Below, in pieces: positions 21,172-36,100 of a stretch of 64,000 bases of DNA. The DNA is from Gyrodactylus bullatarudis (lineage: Eukaryota; Platyhelminthes; Monogenea; Gyrodactylidea; Gyrodactylidae), in contig SSNU01000042.1 in the NCBI GenBank assembly GCA_012064415.1, forward strand, positions 529,822 to 593,821, in the 5' to 3' direction. The position numbers and the translations under genes were made by a program. The stretch's first letter is position 1. Each line of letters opens with the position of its first letter. The notes under the pieces are model-generated. The model was given only the letters and a program-made list of their open reading frames with translations, made no database searches and was not told where the DNA came from.

Positions 21172-24100
21172 ATTAAGAATTGCCAGGAGAATGAAGGGAG
21201 GACATGGGTTAGGACTGCCATTGGAGGCTGAAAAGATTTTACATTAGATGTCTGTCTTGAAGTGACTTCTTTCCTTAATCTAAAGCTTTGAGGGATATTT
21301 TTTCCTCAACTAAAATTCGTTCGTAAATATTTCACTATTCTATAAGACGACCATCTAACCCTTAACGGGTGATAAGATTAATAAAAATCGGGAAATTTTA
21401 GCAACAACTTACCGTGATAAAATTTCGGTATAAACTGATAATAGCCAAAGAAGCCATCGCGGACATATTTATCATTGGTCTTGAATATGAGCTTTATACA
21501 AGACTCAGTGGAGTTGAAAAGAATCTGACGCTCCGCTGTCTGTCTTTGGCATAATCTCGGGGCCAGCAACCTCTGGGGATCATGACAACTTCGTATTTCT
21601 ACATAGTCACCATTCTCATTGTTACAGCTGGAAAGATAAAATGAGTTAAATTCGAAATTTACTTGATCGTTGAATGTTCCACGTTGAACTGCTTGAATGA
21701 CACGAGAATCTGCTGCCAGCTATTACCAATCATGACGTAGGTGCAAGTCAAGTTGTTGGGATAGGTCCCGGAGAAATTGGGCGATGTAAAGTGGCCAGTT
21801 GTACTCTCAGTACTGAAGAACTCAAAAAGGCATTCTGAAAAAAAAATTTCACTCAAGCTGTATAGATTCGAGAAGCTCAAAATTTTTCCTTACGATCGTC
21901 AACCTGATGGCCATTGGATGTCTGTACACCAAAGTCCTTGACTAAAAGATATTCAATCTCGTAGCCGAATCGATTGGCAAGGTCATTATTCTTTATCCGA
22001 CTCCGTCCCATCTGGTCGACGTCTGCTTGCATTTCCACATCGAGACGAGATATTGAACTTGATAGAACCGAAGTCGACTGTAGTTCCCCACGAGTAGAAC
22101 CATCATAGTTTTCACACACGGTCAACATTTCCTGGCCTTGCGGTCTCTCCACGAGGTCTGTTTCGAAACTGTACACTTTTAAGGCTTTCTCGTCTGCGCA
22201 TCTAAATGAAAGAGGTATTATTAAAGTGTCATAATTTACCTGAGTATCTTTTGGGGAAGTGTCAGCCTGGACTCTTGGTCACTCTGGACAGAGTTTGACG
22301 GACTAATCTTGTTATGTTTCCAATAACTTTTGTTGTCTTCCTCCGGTTGGTTCTTTGGCTTTAGCATCAACTTTATTCTGTAGCCTGGCTTGCCAATAAT
22401 CTGCAGACGACATAGGGTTGAGTTATTTCTCGCAACCTGTTCAAGACTCTCTGGGGAACTATAGATTCTGTTCAAGTTCTCTTTGCGTAAACTTGCCTCT
22501 ACCCGGAATAAACAGTCATTTTCTGTAGTAGAAATGAAAGAAAAAGAGGATTTATTCCAGTTATTTTGCAAATAAAGAATGAAACAACTAATAATTTCCT
22601 TGGTTAAGGAAGGGAATGAAACAAATCTCTACTTTAGATTATAAATCTTGAGGATACCGACAACTTTTTTGTATTTAAACAAAGCATGATTGACAAGTAA
22701 GTGTATAGAAACAAACTCACTTGAGTTAAAATCATCTGGCGGAGGCTTTGTCATGAGCTGTTGTTTCCCGGGAACGGAAGTTGTTGGGATATATTGATAG
22801 GTGAGTTGGAAACCTTTTTCCGGACCATTTCTTGCATTGTCCGAGAATAATTTAATAAGGACCTAAAGTTTATTAACTGATAGACTAGCTGAGCTTACGT
22901 TATCTGGCTTGAGGATTAGCTTCCTGGAATTCGGCACATATGTAAAACTCTTGATGTGTTCTGGATTCTTCCAGAAAATATACTTGTCATGGTATCTCTG
23001 GCAGAGGGCTAGAACCAACTTTGCGTCTTGATACACTTCAATTTTGTCATGATATTCGGTCTTACAACTATGAAGATTACCAAAAAGGAACTTACAAGAT
23101 ATCCGAGACTCCATTGATGAATCCTATACTCAAGACTTCAAACTTTAACTCTAGAAAACCCTCTTTTGGGTAGCTGAATTGGAATAGCTGGTCAAAACTT
23201 GTCTCATAACCACTGGGAAAGCCGGCTGTCTCAATTTTACCCGAGTCGTGGACCTTATCAAGATCAATAAACCGTTTGGAGCTCTTGTGCTTGGCCACAG
23301 AAGTGGGATTATAGAACTTGTAGAGAATATTTATCCCCCTGGGATCATGCTTGAGTTCACCCAGGAATTGATTACCCAAACTGAAGAGGTCTATACAAGT
23401 TAAAGAATTCAAAGATATCCTCTCCATTGTCAGATTCAGGGTTAGATAGTCACGGTCCAGAGCGAATCTTTCAACATCTCGATACTGTCGACAGACCTGA
23501 CCCGATTCTGTCTCATTCCTGTAGTGATTTGACTGTAGTCTGAGGTAAACTCTTTCGTTTGAGTCTAAGGAGATGAATTTCACGTTACACGGACCATCAA
23601 TCACAAGGTCTTCCTGGACGAATGAGTTGCGGAATATATCTCGACTGCACAAACTTGGGACAGTTTCAATTCTATCATTTATTATTGCTGTCTCTGGGTT
23701 ATTTAAGTGAAAATTAAATAAAATAAGATGATGTGTAAAATACAATGTCCCATGCCTGAATCAAGAATTGAGAAAAGTCAAAATGAAAATCTAGCCTATC
23801 TTAAATCGGACAGTTCTATCTCGAGGTATGTCCTGGTATATCAACAAGTAAGAAATCTAGGGGAAAAACTCTTGTCTGACTGTTGATATGCCTTGGTTCA
23901 CTGTCTCTTGAATACTGAAATTGCTCACAAGACGTGTGAAATGTTGAATTAGATGATCGATTCTAGGCAGTAGGGAGATAGAGAGTTATTCTTGTGCCTT
24001 TTGAACGCAATTGGCGCAATGTAAAATTGATGAATCGACGGCGTGAGGATAACAACAGAGGGAAATGTTTAGCTTAGTAGCTTAGAAGTGAATTAAACGT

Positions 24101-27100
24101 GAACGTACAAGAAGAAGAAGAAGAAAATGTATAAAAGAATAGCTTCTAGTACTGTAAATGATGAATTATAAGCGTGTAGAAGATGAAAAGAGACAGACAT
24201 TGATCATTCCCGAGTGTGATTGTGTAACGTAATAGAGTATAATGGCATACTAATAAGTAAAAAGAGTTAAATTGACACTCAGTTACCATGGAAATATTAT
24301 CTACTCGTAAAAATGTCCGATTTCAACTATAGACTAAAATAAGGCTAGTCTTGATGAAAGATGGAAGATACGATGGAGGACTCACAATTGATCAAGATTC
24401 TTTTTTCTGCACCTGTATGCTTACAAAGATACTAACTAGAATTATTTCGTTTTAGGTGCTTAGGTAATAAATCCCATAGAGGTAGGTATTATTTGGTAAT
24501 GAGGTAGCCCATGTCGATGAATGTTACAAATGGATCCCAGCGTGACTACGTAGTACGAAAGAAACTCTCAGAGCATTTAGAACTGTAACATTTATCGAAA
24601 TTACCAAATAAGACTAATCTGTGGGAACGAAATAATTCTTAGAAAGATTCATTTCTTACAGAAGATTTAAAAGAATATTTAGTAATTAAATGTATTTCAT
24701 CAGTTCTCATCAGACTATCAAAAAGATGATGCCAGTTATTTCTTAAAAAAGGCCTCTATTTCGCTCAAAAACCAAAGAGTTACCCTCGCTGAGAGTGTGA
24801 TTCTCGGATATTGGAACTAAAATGGTATCTTCTATATTTTCAGTTTGCTCATTTTCAAGCAGTAAGAGTAGACGAGAATTTCCTACTCTTATTTCTTTTC
24901 CGTATTTAATAGAGTGTGATTTCAAAACCCGATTGTTTTCCCTCAAATTACAGATGGTAGATCCGTTTCAAGGCAAAGATTCACCCTGGTTACTAATGAA
25001 CTATCAGTTTGACTTCACTTACTCTTTTTACGAAAGTAGAAATTTCCAAAAAATCCATAGTCAGAATCAGTTGTAGATGACATTAGCTGAATTTCCAGGA
25101 TGAGGACACGATCCTTTGATAAGAACTGCTTCTTCGGCCAGACAGTAATGGGCCCGCATAACTCGTAGTCGGGAACATCTTCAAGGCTGAGCTCTGCCCG
25201 CTCCAATTTATCATAGATCCTTACATAATCTGTACACCTATATATGTGAGAAAAGAAAATTGGATAAGACTCAATTTATAAGCTAGAAAAGAAACATTTC
25301 AAACATGTATGACAGGCATAGACAGGTTACGTCTTTATTGAGACTCCTCAGGAAAAAAACTTTGACCGGTGGACCACCTGTTTTTTCTTTACAGATTCAA
25401 ACAGACTGGATACCCCCACAAGAATTTTTTTATTTATTAGAGAATAATTAATAAAATTTTTTATGGATCATATAGGCTTTCAAGAGATAAGATCTTTAAC
25501 ATCCTCACTTGCTGTTGTGTATCTAGTAAATCTTTTTTCTGACCGGAAATCTGAGCCCAATATACAAGTAAAAGTATCTTGATATATATTTATTTCAAGG
25601 TGAGGATTACCAAGTACACTTGAACTACTATAGATCTCTAGTAACAATTTTGTATTAATAAACTCAAAGTATGATGTCTGTTCAACAAATTGAGGATTGA
25701 GATTTTGTTTGTATTGGAGTTTATTCCAAGATTGACAAGAACAAAAGAGATTCTTACTCATCTTGTTACTTTTTAGTGGAGTTTCTGTGTTACAAATTGT
25801 AACTTGCCCATGATATTTTCATTGAACTACACACCCTTCAGGTCCCAAATTCTAAAATTCTCTTACCTTACTCCGAAACTGAATTCTTATTTGAAACATA
25901 TCATTTAAAAGACTGAATTGAGGTTAAAATTGGCATAAAATTTACCTCTTTTTTATCTATGACAGGGAAATCAAGTGGGCGTTTACATATAAAGCTAATT
26001 ATATATGAATTTAAGAATCTATGATGTTTACGAAAACCTCGATTTTTCATCAAAAATTCAAATATGCTGAAGATTTTTTGGAATCCTACTCATGGTGCCC
26101 ACTTTTAGGATTTGAAGAAAGAAATATGGTTTGGTAGCTGAATTTCGATTTTTTGATCATGTCCACTACTTCAAAATTAATGAAGAACTTTTCAAAAAAA
26201 AATTCTAAATTAAAATTTTCAAAAAAAGTAATTTATGTTGGGATAGTAAAAAGCTATCTATCAGTTCAAATTGTTACTTGAGGAAATGTTGGCGGAACAA
26301 TGGGGCATGAGGGGTTAAATATTCCTCAAAAACATGTCAGTAATAGCATGTGTCTAATGAAACGATGTTTAACCTTGAAAAATGAGATACTGAATGCTCT
26401 TTAGTACTGGAACATCTCTGAAGCGTCTACCTTATTCTTGTTCATGTCGTTTACCCAGAGTGGTAGTGAAGAGAAAGAAAGACATTAGACATAAGATATA
26501 TAAAAGGAACATTTGCACTCAGAATGTTATTAGATTGAACTCTGGATATATTTCTCTCTATAGTCCACTCCCCCCCCAGACCAACTGTAACAAAATATCC
26601 TCCTACCTTGAATAAATCATTAAGTATCTTAGTTTCACCCAAATACAGAGGGAAAAATCAAGGCAGAATCAACTTCTACAATTTCTACTGACAGAATGTC
26701 CATGTTTTTATAAGTTATATGTTATATGTTGGATGCCTATTATAACAAGATATCTTTTTTAAAAAACTTAATATTCATCATCAATGGATAGAATGGGAGT
26801 CAATCAATAGGGGAAAATTCCTCTTTCAAGTTATTATTATCAAAATGAGTGACCAAAATAACCACTAGACCTTATTAGATCTGACTGGACTGTGTTTGGG
26901 ACTCTTTGGAATATGTACCATTTAAGGCTTCAGAATACGTTAGTTTTTTGTATGACATTAAAAGGACTTTGACATTTTAGAAGAGCCAGAAAGAATGTAT
27001 TACATTCTTGGAGTTAAAACACTTTATTTGTTGACATTAAAAATTCCATTGTTATTATCTCATGTTCACAGAGACCTATTTAGAGTGTAAAAATACTAAA

Positions 27101-30100
27101 TAATCATTTGGAAGCCTTACAAAAATGAATGATGACATACATTGGACAGAGTACATTTATGAAGAAAAAATAAATCGATTTTGGCCAAGGTTAGATGAAG
27201 ATTATTAGAATTAAACTTGACATTGTCGTCTTAGAGCCCGTTGCCTTGAAATGTTTGTACGTATTAAGAGTAGATTTTTCAAATCTCCAATTTTAAACCT
27301 GGGTCAGAGTCTGATTCAGTTTCTTGTATAAAAATATAATTCTTGTATCTTAATCTTATATATTTAGTTGTGATATAATGGAGGGAAAATTTTCTCAATT
27401 CCCATTTTATCTGAATATTTTTCTCTATAAAAGGTCTTGCTTTCTTTTTGTATGTACTATTGCACAATTACTTATGTAATAAAAATATGAAAAATGCAGG
27501 GAGGAACCTAAAAATCCTCAGAGAAAATAGTCTACTCGTAAGTAGTAGCCAGACCATCTTTAAAAAACTTTGGTTCTCAAGTGTCACTATAGTTTAGAAA
27601 TAATTTTTTCAAAAATTCAAAATAATTTACTCTGTTGAATAACTTTTACAGTCGGGCGTTTCAAAATTAGCAAAATTGAATTCCTGAAATCTACTCCCCT
27701 AATACGAATAATAGATTAGAGAAGGACAAATTTTTTTTCCCCTAACACTTTTCTAATTTATGCCTCAAATAGATTCCCGTATGCTCCGTAATTGCCGTAT
27801 TGGAAAGCTAAATTTAAAAATTTTAGTGTTCTGATATGCCATTTTCCCTAAAGTTGTTAATTTTTCCCAAATTGAATGGATTTTTTCAGGGTCTATTCAG
27901 AATATATATTTAATATTAGTTTGACCTGAAAAATTGATTCAAAAACATTAAAGCTTGTCCAATAATTCAAAGTTAATAATTACCCTAGTGTAGATACACT
28001 TGTAGGAAAGTGACCCAGTCTGATATAAATGATTCCAACATGTCTTCCTTATAGAAATGAGTTGTCCATTTCCAGAGACAAGTAGCACAATAATGAGTGA
28101 GTATAGAATACACTGAATATGTCAGGATTAGTTACTTTCAATTGAATATAAATTTAATTTCCACTGACTGAAAAATTATTTACTCAACAGGAGATTGTTT
28201 TTTTATCGCAGAGCTTTTTAATACAGTAGACTGTTTTTCTTGCCTCATCAAGGGTGTGAAAGGAGTTGAAATTTGAAAATTAAAGACCAACAACAAATGA
28301 AGAAATCCATAATGCAGATGAGGGTTTTTACTCTCTTAGAATGGCAGACATCTTTGAATCTCGAATAAAACGATAGTCAGAGTGTATAAGACTTTACTGA
28401 AGCAGTCCTAAAGAATCCTTTTATCATGGAACACTTTGATCAAGTTATTAGCTTGAAATAAAAGAGATCCCAAAACATTGAATAGAGAATTATCATTCTT
28501 TCAAGTAACTTGTTTATTTATTGAAATATTTGATGAGACCGGATATTAAGAACTAAATGACACGAATCAAGGGAATCGTGTCTATGCATAATCTTGTTTT
28601 ATCACGTCGTCATAGTGATACATAGTAGCATTCATATCAAAATTATCTCTTTACTTGATGTCTAATTCGAAGGGTTGACTCAAAAACTCAGTCAGTTGTG
28701 TTTAGTTAAATTCTAATTTCTTTTCTCTTAAATGCATGAATAGAAAAGTAACACACTGCATTGGTGACAGTATTAATGAGATGTTTTTATCGATTTGTAG
28801 CTGATGCCCATTAAAGATAACACACAAAACATTGCTTACCTTTTTGTAATTGGATCTGCTTCAATCTTGGCCCTCTCAAAGACCAATTCAACAATCTCTC
28901 CGACATCCCCCACAAATGTGTACACGAGGCAGTCGTACTTGGACCTCGGGGTCATTTCAAAACTAGGCGACTTGAAGACACCATGGGTAAATTCACTTGG
29001 ATTACTCTGGAAGAGGTGACATCTGCAGCCTAAAGATTTGACAAGAAAGTAAGTTCATACATCAATTGTTTATAAAACATTGAACTAAACATTTGGGGTG
29101 ATCACTGATCAGAATCTATAATTCAAACAGTGTAAAAGTTAGAATAAGAATAATTGGTAATTTGAGAAGAGGATAACTAAAATATGGCTTGACGTTAAAC
29201 TGATATTTGATACATGTGTGATCGAATAACTCAATTATGGTTTTTTAATTAGCCTAACAATTTCTCCCCTGAAAGATATCCAAAATTAAAGATATATTAG
29301 TTAGTTTAGATTAAAGTTTTTTTCGAGAATATTCGGCAGAGAAATCATTGACATTCAATTGATGATTTTGAAGTACGTAAAGCTAATTGATATGAGGTTG
29401 GGAATCTATGATTTTTACAGAAATCTCGATTTTTCCATCAAGAATTCAAATTTGTTTAAGATTTTCTGGAATCCTACTCATATTTCCAAATTTAACCATT
29501 TGAAGAAAAAAAATTATTTTTACGAAAAATATGATAATTTTTCAAATTCCCATTTGTTTGAGCTGAAATTTTTGTTGATTTGAAAGTGGAGGGGTAGATC
29601 GAAAGATTTTTTTCATGTTCAAGATTAGACAAGAAAATCAACTCAACTGAATCTTATCTGATGCATAACCACATTATGGTTTAGGAGCGGAATTTCGATT
29701 TTTTGAAATGAAATTTCGATAAATGAAAATCTCTCGAAAAAGAGGTAATTTGACGGTGCTAGTCAGCTTTCTCGTCTAATCTTGATCCTGAAAAAACTCT
29801 TGCGATCACCCTCCCACTTTCACATTTATAAAAATTTACAGCTCAAAGTTCGAAAAAATGGGATTTTGGCGCCAAATGGGAATTTAATCATATTTTTCAT
29901 AAAAATAATTTAATTTCAAAACTTTTTTCTTCAAATGGTGAAAATGGGCAACATGAGTAGGATTCCAAAGAATCTTCTACAAATTCGAATTTTTTATGAA
30001 AAAATCGAGATTTTCCTAAAAATCATAGATTTCCAACTTCATATCATCAGAGTTACTCAATAGTCCATTAATTAGGGCAACCAAATGCCTTTTTTTGCTT

Positions 30101-33100
30101 TTTTGTCCATAGATTATTAATACAGGTGTATTAAACCTGAAAATGTTATTTAAAAGTTTCCTGATAGCATGGTTCACGAGTTGAGTATGCCCTTTTTCAT
30201 CCAAAAAATGCCTTTTTGCACTAAAATTAATAAGAATCTCCTTCCCAATCCCTTGATACAATCAACATTTAATAGAAATATGACATTATACGCTTGAATT
30301 TGCACTAAGGAAAAAATCGAAGGCTGTTGAAACTTAAAAATCATCATGATATTCTGCTAAAATTAAACACTAAGCTCGGAAATTCAGTTGAAACTTCCCT
30401 GTACTCTCCAAAGCTAGAGAAAATCATGGTCCAAACGAATACGTATTTAAAAAACATAATCAATCAGATTTCTGAGATTCTAGATATTTAAATTTAATTC
30501 ATTGTATAATCATCCTTAACCAATGATAATAAGAAAACTGTTATCATTTGTAAAAGGTTCTTGATGGATTGAAAACGGTTGTGATAAAAATTGAAAAATT
30601 GAACCAGTTCGTATCCATACCATGCAAATTGCAATAGTTCACCAGTAAAATGTATTTAGTTTAAGCGAAAAATTTTATTTGCCTTGTTTCCAGAATTCTG
30701 CCCGAAAAATTGCCTTTTTCTGGTTGCCCTACTTTTAAATTTAATTAATATTATAGACCAATGCAACACCAAAAGACAACATCAGATATTGCTTTGTGTT
30801 TGATGAGCCTTTAGGGCCATTGAAGAAGACTTGTTAAGACAATTATTGTCATAGAAAAGGCTGAATACTAAATCTTATTTTTATCTTCAAGGGATTTCTG
30901 CCTGGGAGTAAAAACGTGAGCAAGAATAAATTATCCTTATTTGTGTAATACATTGAACAGAAACTAACAGGTAACTTTAAAGAGAGTAATTATGGCAGAC
31001 ATAATCTGGCAGAAGGAATAGAAATTGTTCATTCCAAAATTTAAATGTCCTAGGGGTACAATCTTTTAATTCCCAGTTTTTTTTTCATCTGTAAAGAAAG
31101 TCAACTGTGTCTTCATTTTGAGTCATTAGAGTGAAACTTTTTCTACTTGCTAAAAATTCAATAAAATCCATTTCGTCCTTCAGACACTTTGAGTTCATCC
31201 ATTCCTCTATGCTAGTAATATACACTTGGTCAATATATGAAGATTTTTTTTTACTAAATTCTTAATTATTCCATCAAGAAATTTTGGAATCTGGATCCCA
31301 AGAACCACTTTCACGATAGGGAGGAGAAAAATTTGAAAAAAATCAATTTTTACTGAAATTACGGGAAATTTTTAATTTGAAATATTGAATTAGCGCCAAA
31401 TTCCCAATGTTTTAAACTTTGATTTGAAAATTTTTGCTGATTTCAATGTGGGAGAGTGATCAAAAAGTGATTTTTAAGATCACAATAAAACAAAAAAACC
31501 GAATATCATCATAAAAATTTTGATAAATTCGTCATTTTCAGGGATCTTGGGATATGGGATCTTTTTTGGGATCAAATTTCATCGACTTTCATGCAGGGAA
31601 AATGGTAAAAAATCCGAAATTCAATTTTGACACGATTATGAGGTGATTCTCAAAATCAGATTCAGCATATTTAATTTCTTTGATTAATCGTGGCCCTAAA
31701 AATCAACTTTTGATCACTCTCTCACATTGAAATAAGCAAAAATTTTCAACTCAAAGTTCAAAACATGCAAATTTGGCGCTAATTCAAGATTTCAAATCTG
31801 CCGTATTGATTTTTTCTGGATTTTTTCCTCTGTATTCTGACAGAGGGCCTCATGATTTAGATTCCAAAATATCTTGATCAAATACGATTTTTTGATGAAC
31901 AAAATGAGAATTTTGTAAAAATCATAAATTCCCATCGTCTTGTATTGTAACTAGCTATGTAACCCTTCAAGATTCACCAAAGTTAAAGGATATCTCATTG
32001 ACATACAATTGACAACAGCTGTAATAAATATTTGTATATAAAAACAATTTGAAGAATTCCTATTTATGGTAATGACAAGAACAATTCTTAGCATACAGTA
32101 TATATGTAACTCGATCAGTTAGAAAGGAAAAAATTTATTGTCGGCACAGAATAAGATTGGGATAGAGAGAGATATATGTAGGGGATGGAGAGACTGTCCC
32201 CCCATCGACTGAATGACTACTCTCTTGTATTACGCTCAACTAAATCCGATCAAAATGCCCAGACTCTCTTCAGTTCTGTATTCTCCACTACTGAATTCTA
32301 GTGGAATACCATACATGATGTCGTTTTAGTTAATTAATTTGACACCAGAATGAAAATCATGTAAATCTAATTGATATGAAGTTGGGAATCTATAATTTTA
32401 ACGGAAATCTCGATTTTTTCATCAAGAATTCGAATTTGTTTAAGATTTTTAGGAATTCTACTCATGTTACTCACTTTCACCAGTTGAAGAAAAAAAAGGC
32501 TAGACAAGAAAATCAAGATCTAATCTTGATCCTGAAAAAACTCTTTCGATCAACCTCCAACTTTCAAATCAATAAAAATACTTGGATTATTTCTAAATGC
32601 TTTGTGAGTTTCTTTCGTACCAGTCTAAAATAGCATTTTTGTGTAGTAGTTAGGAATCTTGTTAATTCATACTTATTTTCTTCAAGAATGATTGAAAAAG
32701 TAAGACTATAGAAGAGAGAGACAAGCCCTTTCAAATAATATCAAATCTCTTTGTTGATTTTAACTCCCATTCTCCCTAGTGATTATCATCAATTCACTGA
32801 TTTCACATTTTCACGGTGAACAGATACAATAATATATAGAAGGGTGGTTATATTCACTAAATGTACATTTCTTTTTGGTGAGTTGCGAAACAAAAATTGA
32901 ATAAAGTAGAAGGCATACTCATCAGTCTTTAAATCATCTTTTTTTCTATGAGCTCATGAGGTTGAAATTTGATTCATTTCCGAAAGTATAGTACACTGGC
33001 CTTGTTCTATTATAATCTTCCAATTGTAAAAGGATTAATTAATAACGAAAATATTTTGTGTAAACATTTACGTTTTTATTGCCTAATGTTATTTTCCCTC

Positions 33101-36100
33101 ATTAGAGCTAACTAACATAATACAGAAAGAAGAAGAAAAAGTTAATGGGGAAATGAATGCAATTCGTTTAAACTCTAGTTTACACTGAATGTTCATCCAG
33201 TTCAACAAAGTGTGTGTAAATAGACTTTTGAAAATTGGGTTTATTGTTTGTTTTGTTCAGTAAAGAGGCATAGTAGCGATGAACAATCAAAGTTTATGAG
33301 GCGGAAAAATACCTGCAGTGAGTTACTAAAAAGATTCCTCTATTTTGTTACTTATTACAACTGAAAAAAGCATTATATTATTTTTGGGTTAATTCTAGCA
33401 GTGTTATCAACTTCTTTTAAAACTTTTTTACATGTACCTCTTTGAGTTGTGGTGTCAAGACGGAGAAAACTTTGCAGATATAAAAGTATTAAGCAGTTTC
33501 GAGATAATAATAAAAAAATAGTAGTAAAAATTCATTGAGAATCTAGCGGCATTTTTAAAAAAGTCTGATCTGAGTAGGTTTTTTTAAATAGGCTGAAAAA
33601 TCTATTACATCTCTAATATTTTACCCAATATTTTAGGCGTAAAATGTTAATATATGATCGTTACTAAGGTTTAATATATCGGCTAAAAAAACCTTCTGCT
33701 ACATGGCCTTTGGAAAGCAAGTTTTAATGACCCCCGGTTTCAGATAAATTTCGTGATGGGGAAAATGGGCAAGATTACGTAGTCCTGTAGGAAATCCTCT
33801 CTAATCTCAAATGGCTAAAAGAAAGGAAAACGAGAAAGCAGAAGAAATCAACAGGGTATCCCTCACTCAGCTCTTGTTCTATGGAGAATATGATGATCTC
33901 GAATATAGAGAACAACAACAAAAAAAAGATATTGACGCAATATATATATTATACAGTCAATTTGTTGAAATTGACTATATATATTACTGTACAAGACTGC
34001 AGTGCATACGAAATATGAAGAAATTAACTGAGAAGAAGATAAAGAAGCCAACAGATATGGGAGAGAGACAAAGGGGAAATCCTTTGGGATTCTCAATTCG
34101 TTAAAGCTCCTACTTCCTACAACACTGGATAAATTGGGATTTGATACACGAAAAATTTTTATTTCGAATCATAGTCATTGCCGACAACATTATACATTGT
34201 ATGTATGCATATATATGAGCAGTATATTTGAGCATTTAACTGCCTAATTTTTCATCTTTTTCCTTTGTTTTATCTTGAAAAAGACTACTTATCTCATAGT
34301 CATACCATATATAAAGTATAAAGTGGGTAGAGTCTTACTACAACTCGATTTGAAAAGAGATTGTTTCAACATGTGAGGATTTGTTGTTTAACCTTAAGTT
34401 ATTTCCATCACATTTAAATTTAGCAACTGATTATTGCTCGTCTAAGCCCTCGATTCGATATAAAATCTATTAATCTCCTGGAATACCCAAAAAAACTAAG
34501 CTCTTTCATCTGTTAAGCTAGTGCTTTACTGATTCAAAATTTTAGTTTTTGGTTAAAACGTTTTTTTGAAAACCCCAAATCATAAAGCTAGTTGACATGA
34601 AGATGAAAATTTCCTATTTTCACAAAAAACTCAATATTTTTATCCAGAAAGTCAGAAGAAAATTTATTTTTTGGATTCCACTATGAAATGAGCTGATTAG
34701 TTTTAAATACGAAAAATATTTTCTAAAAAAATTTAATCTGACCAAAATTGAGCCGTTTTTGGAATTTGGGAAATGTTTCGAATTTCCACTTTTTCAACTT
34801 TCAAATCCAAAATTTTTATCGATTTCAAAGATTTGAAGCAGTTAAATATTGATATTCAGGATCAAAATTAGACGAAGATTTCGAATTTGGCCGTAGAATT
34901 TGAGAGAAAATTACTCTTCCCAAGAAAAAGTTCAATCTCTATATTTTGGATCATTTTCCCTCGTGAGAATCGAAAAATTCATATGGTTCGATTTCCCACC
35001 GTATTTTTGTGAATTTTGCAGGCGAATTCGAAATCTTTGTCTAATTTTGATCCTCATTATCAATATTTAACTGCTTCAAATCTTTGAAATCGATAAAAAT
35101 ATTGGATTTGAAAGTTGAAAAAGTGGAAATTCGAAACATTTCCCAAATTCCAAAAACGGCTCAATTTTGGTCAGATTAAATTTTTTTAGAAAATATTTTT
35201 CGTATTCAAAACTAATCAGCTCATTTCATAGTGGAATCCAAAAAATAAATTTTCTCCTGACTTTCTGGATAAAAATATTGAGTTTTTTATGAAAATAGGA
35301 AATTTTCATCTTCATGTCAATCAGGTTTAGATTATAAGTACGATAACTTTCATCGAGTAGAATTAATATCCGTAAAATTCAAATGAGTATGCCCGGAATA
35401 TTTGTGGCCTAATTTGTGAAATATTCTGGTATCTTCTTATTTTAAATCTTCAGTTGCTTCTATATTGGGTGATTTTTGACGAATGATAGAGTTGAGATCT
35501 TTGCATATTTCCTACCGAATGGGTTTGCTAAACATATCCCAGTTCACTTGGGAGTTTTTTCCCCAAAAAAATGAAACAAAGAAATGTACAATTAGTTCGA
35601 ATATGATTAGTATTCATCCATTGAATTATTCATCAACGAGAGAGAAGAGTTTCGAGACCAGGAGCTTGTTAATCAACTGGTGTGAATCAACATTGCCCCA
35701 TTATCCAGAATATGTACTAGAGATAATTGAAATGCTCCCTTTCTCTCACACACTTGGAAACAGTTTTAGATGATGATGATGATGATCTCAAGATGGTTGT
35801 TAGAAAGAGAGAGATAGTAATGAAATATTTAACAATATAGATTCTAATCTAGTCACCTCCCCCCTCTTTTGCTTACTTAGGTAAAAGGGGAAATTCTGGA
35901 GAAAAAAACTAGTCTCTTGAGGTGTCTTGTAGTTAGAGAGAAAGAGGGAGAACTCAGGATGGAAATTTACAAGTACGCGATACTCGAAGCTTAAGTGCTA
36001 CTGCATATATCTAGGAAGGATTGCTTTTTAAACATGCGTAGTAGCCCTTGAGAAAAGTTAAACATTTTTAGGCTGGATATATCAGATTTACAACATGAAT

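Noticed and set aside
25480..25761. Extra exon between CUB exons 3 and 4
   Set aside because: Exons 3 and 4 join in phase across the CUB domain without it, and no acceptor/donor pair in frame was found.
33811..34104. 97-codon open frame beginning MAKRKENEKAEE
   Set aside because: In an intron, low-complexity charged and Tyr/Ile-rich, with a near-complete open frame on the opposite strand as well. No motif.
29386..35320. CRISPR-like array
   Set aside because: The repeats are inverted, hundreds of bp long and irregularly spaced in an animal genome; they are foldback elements.
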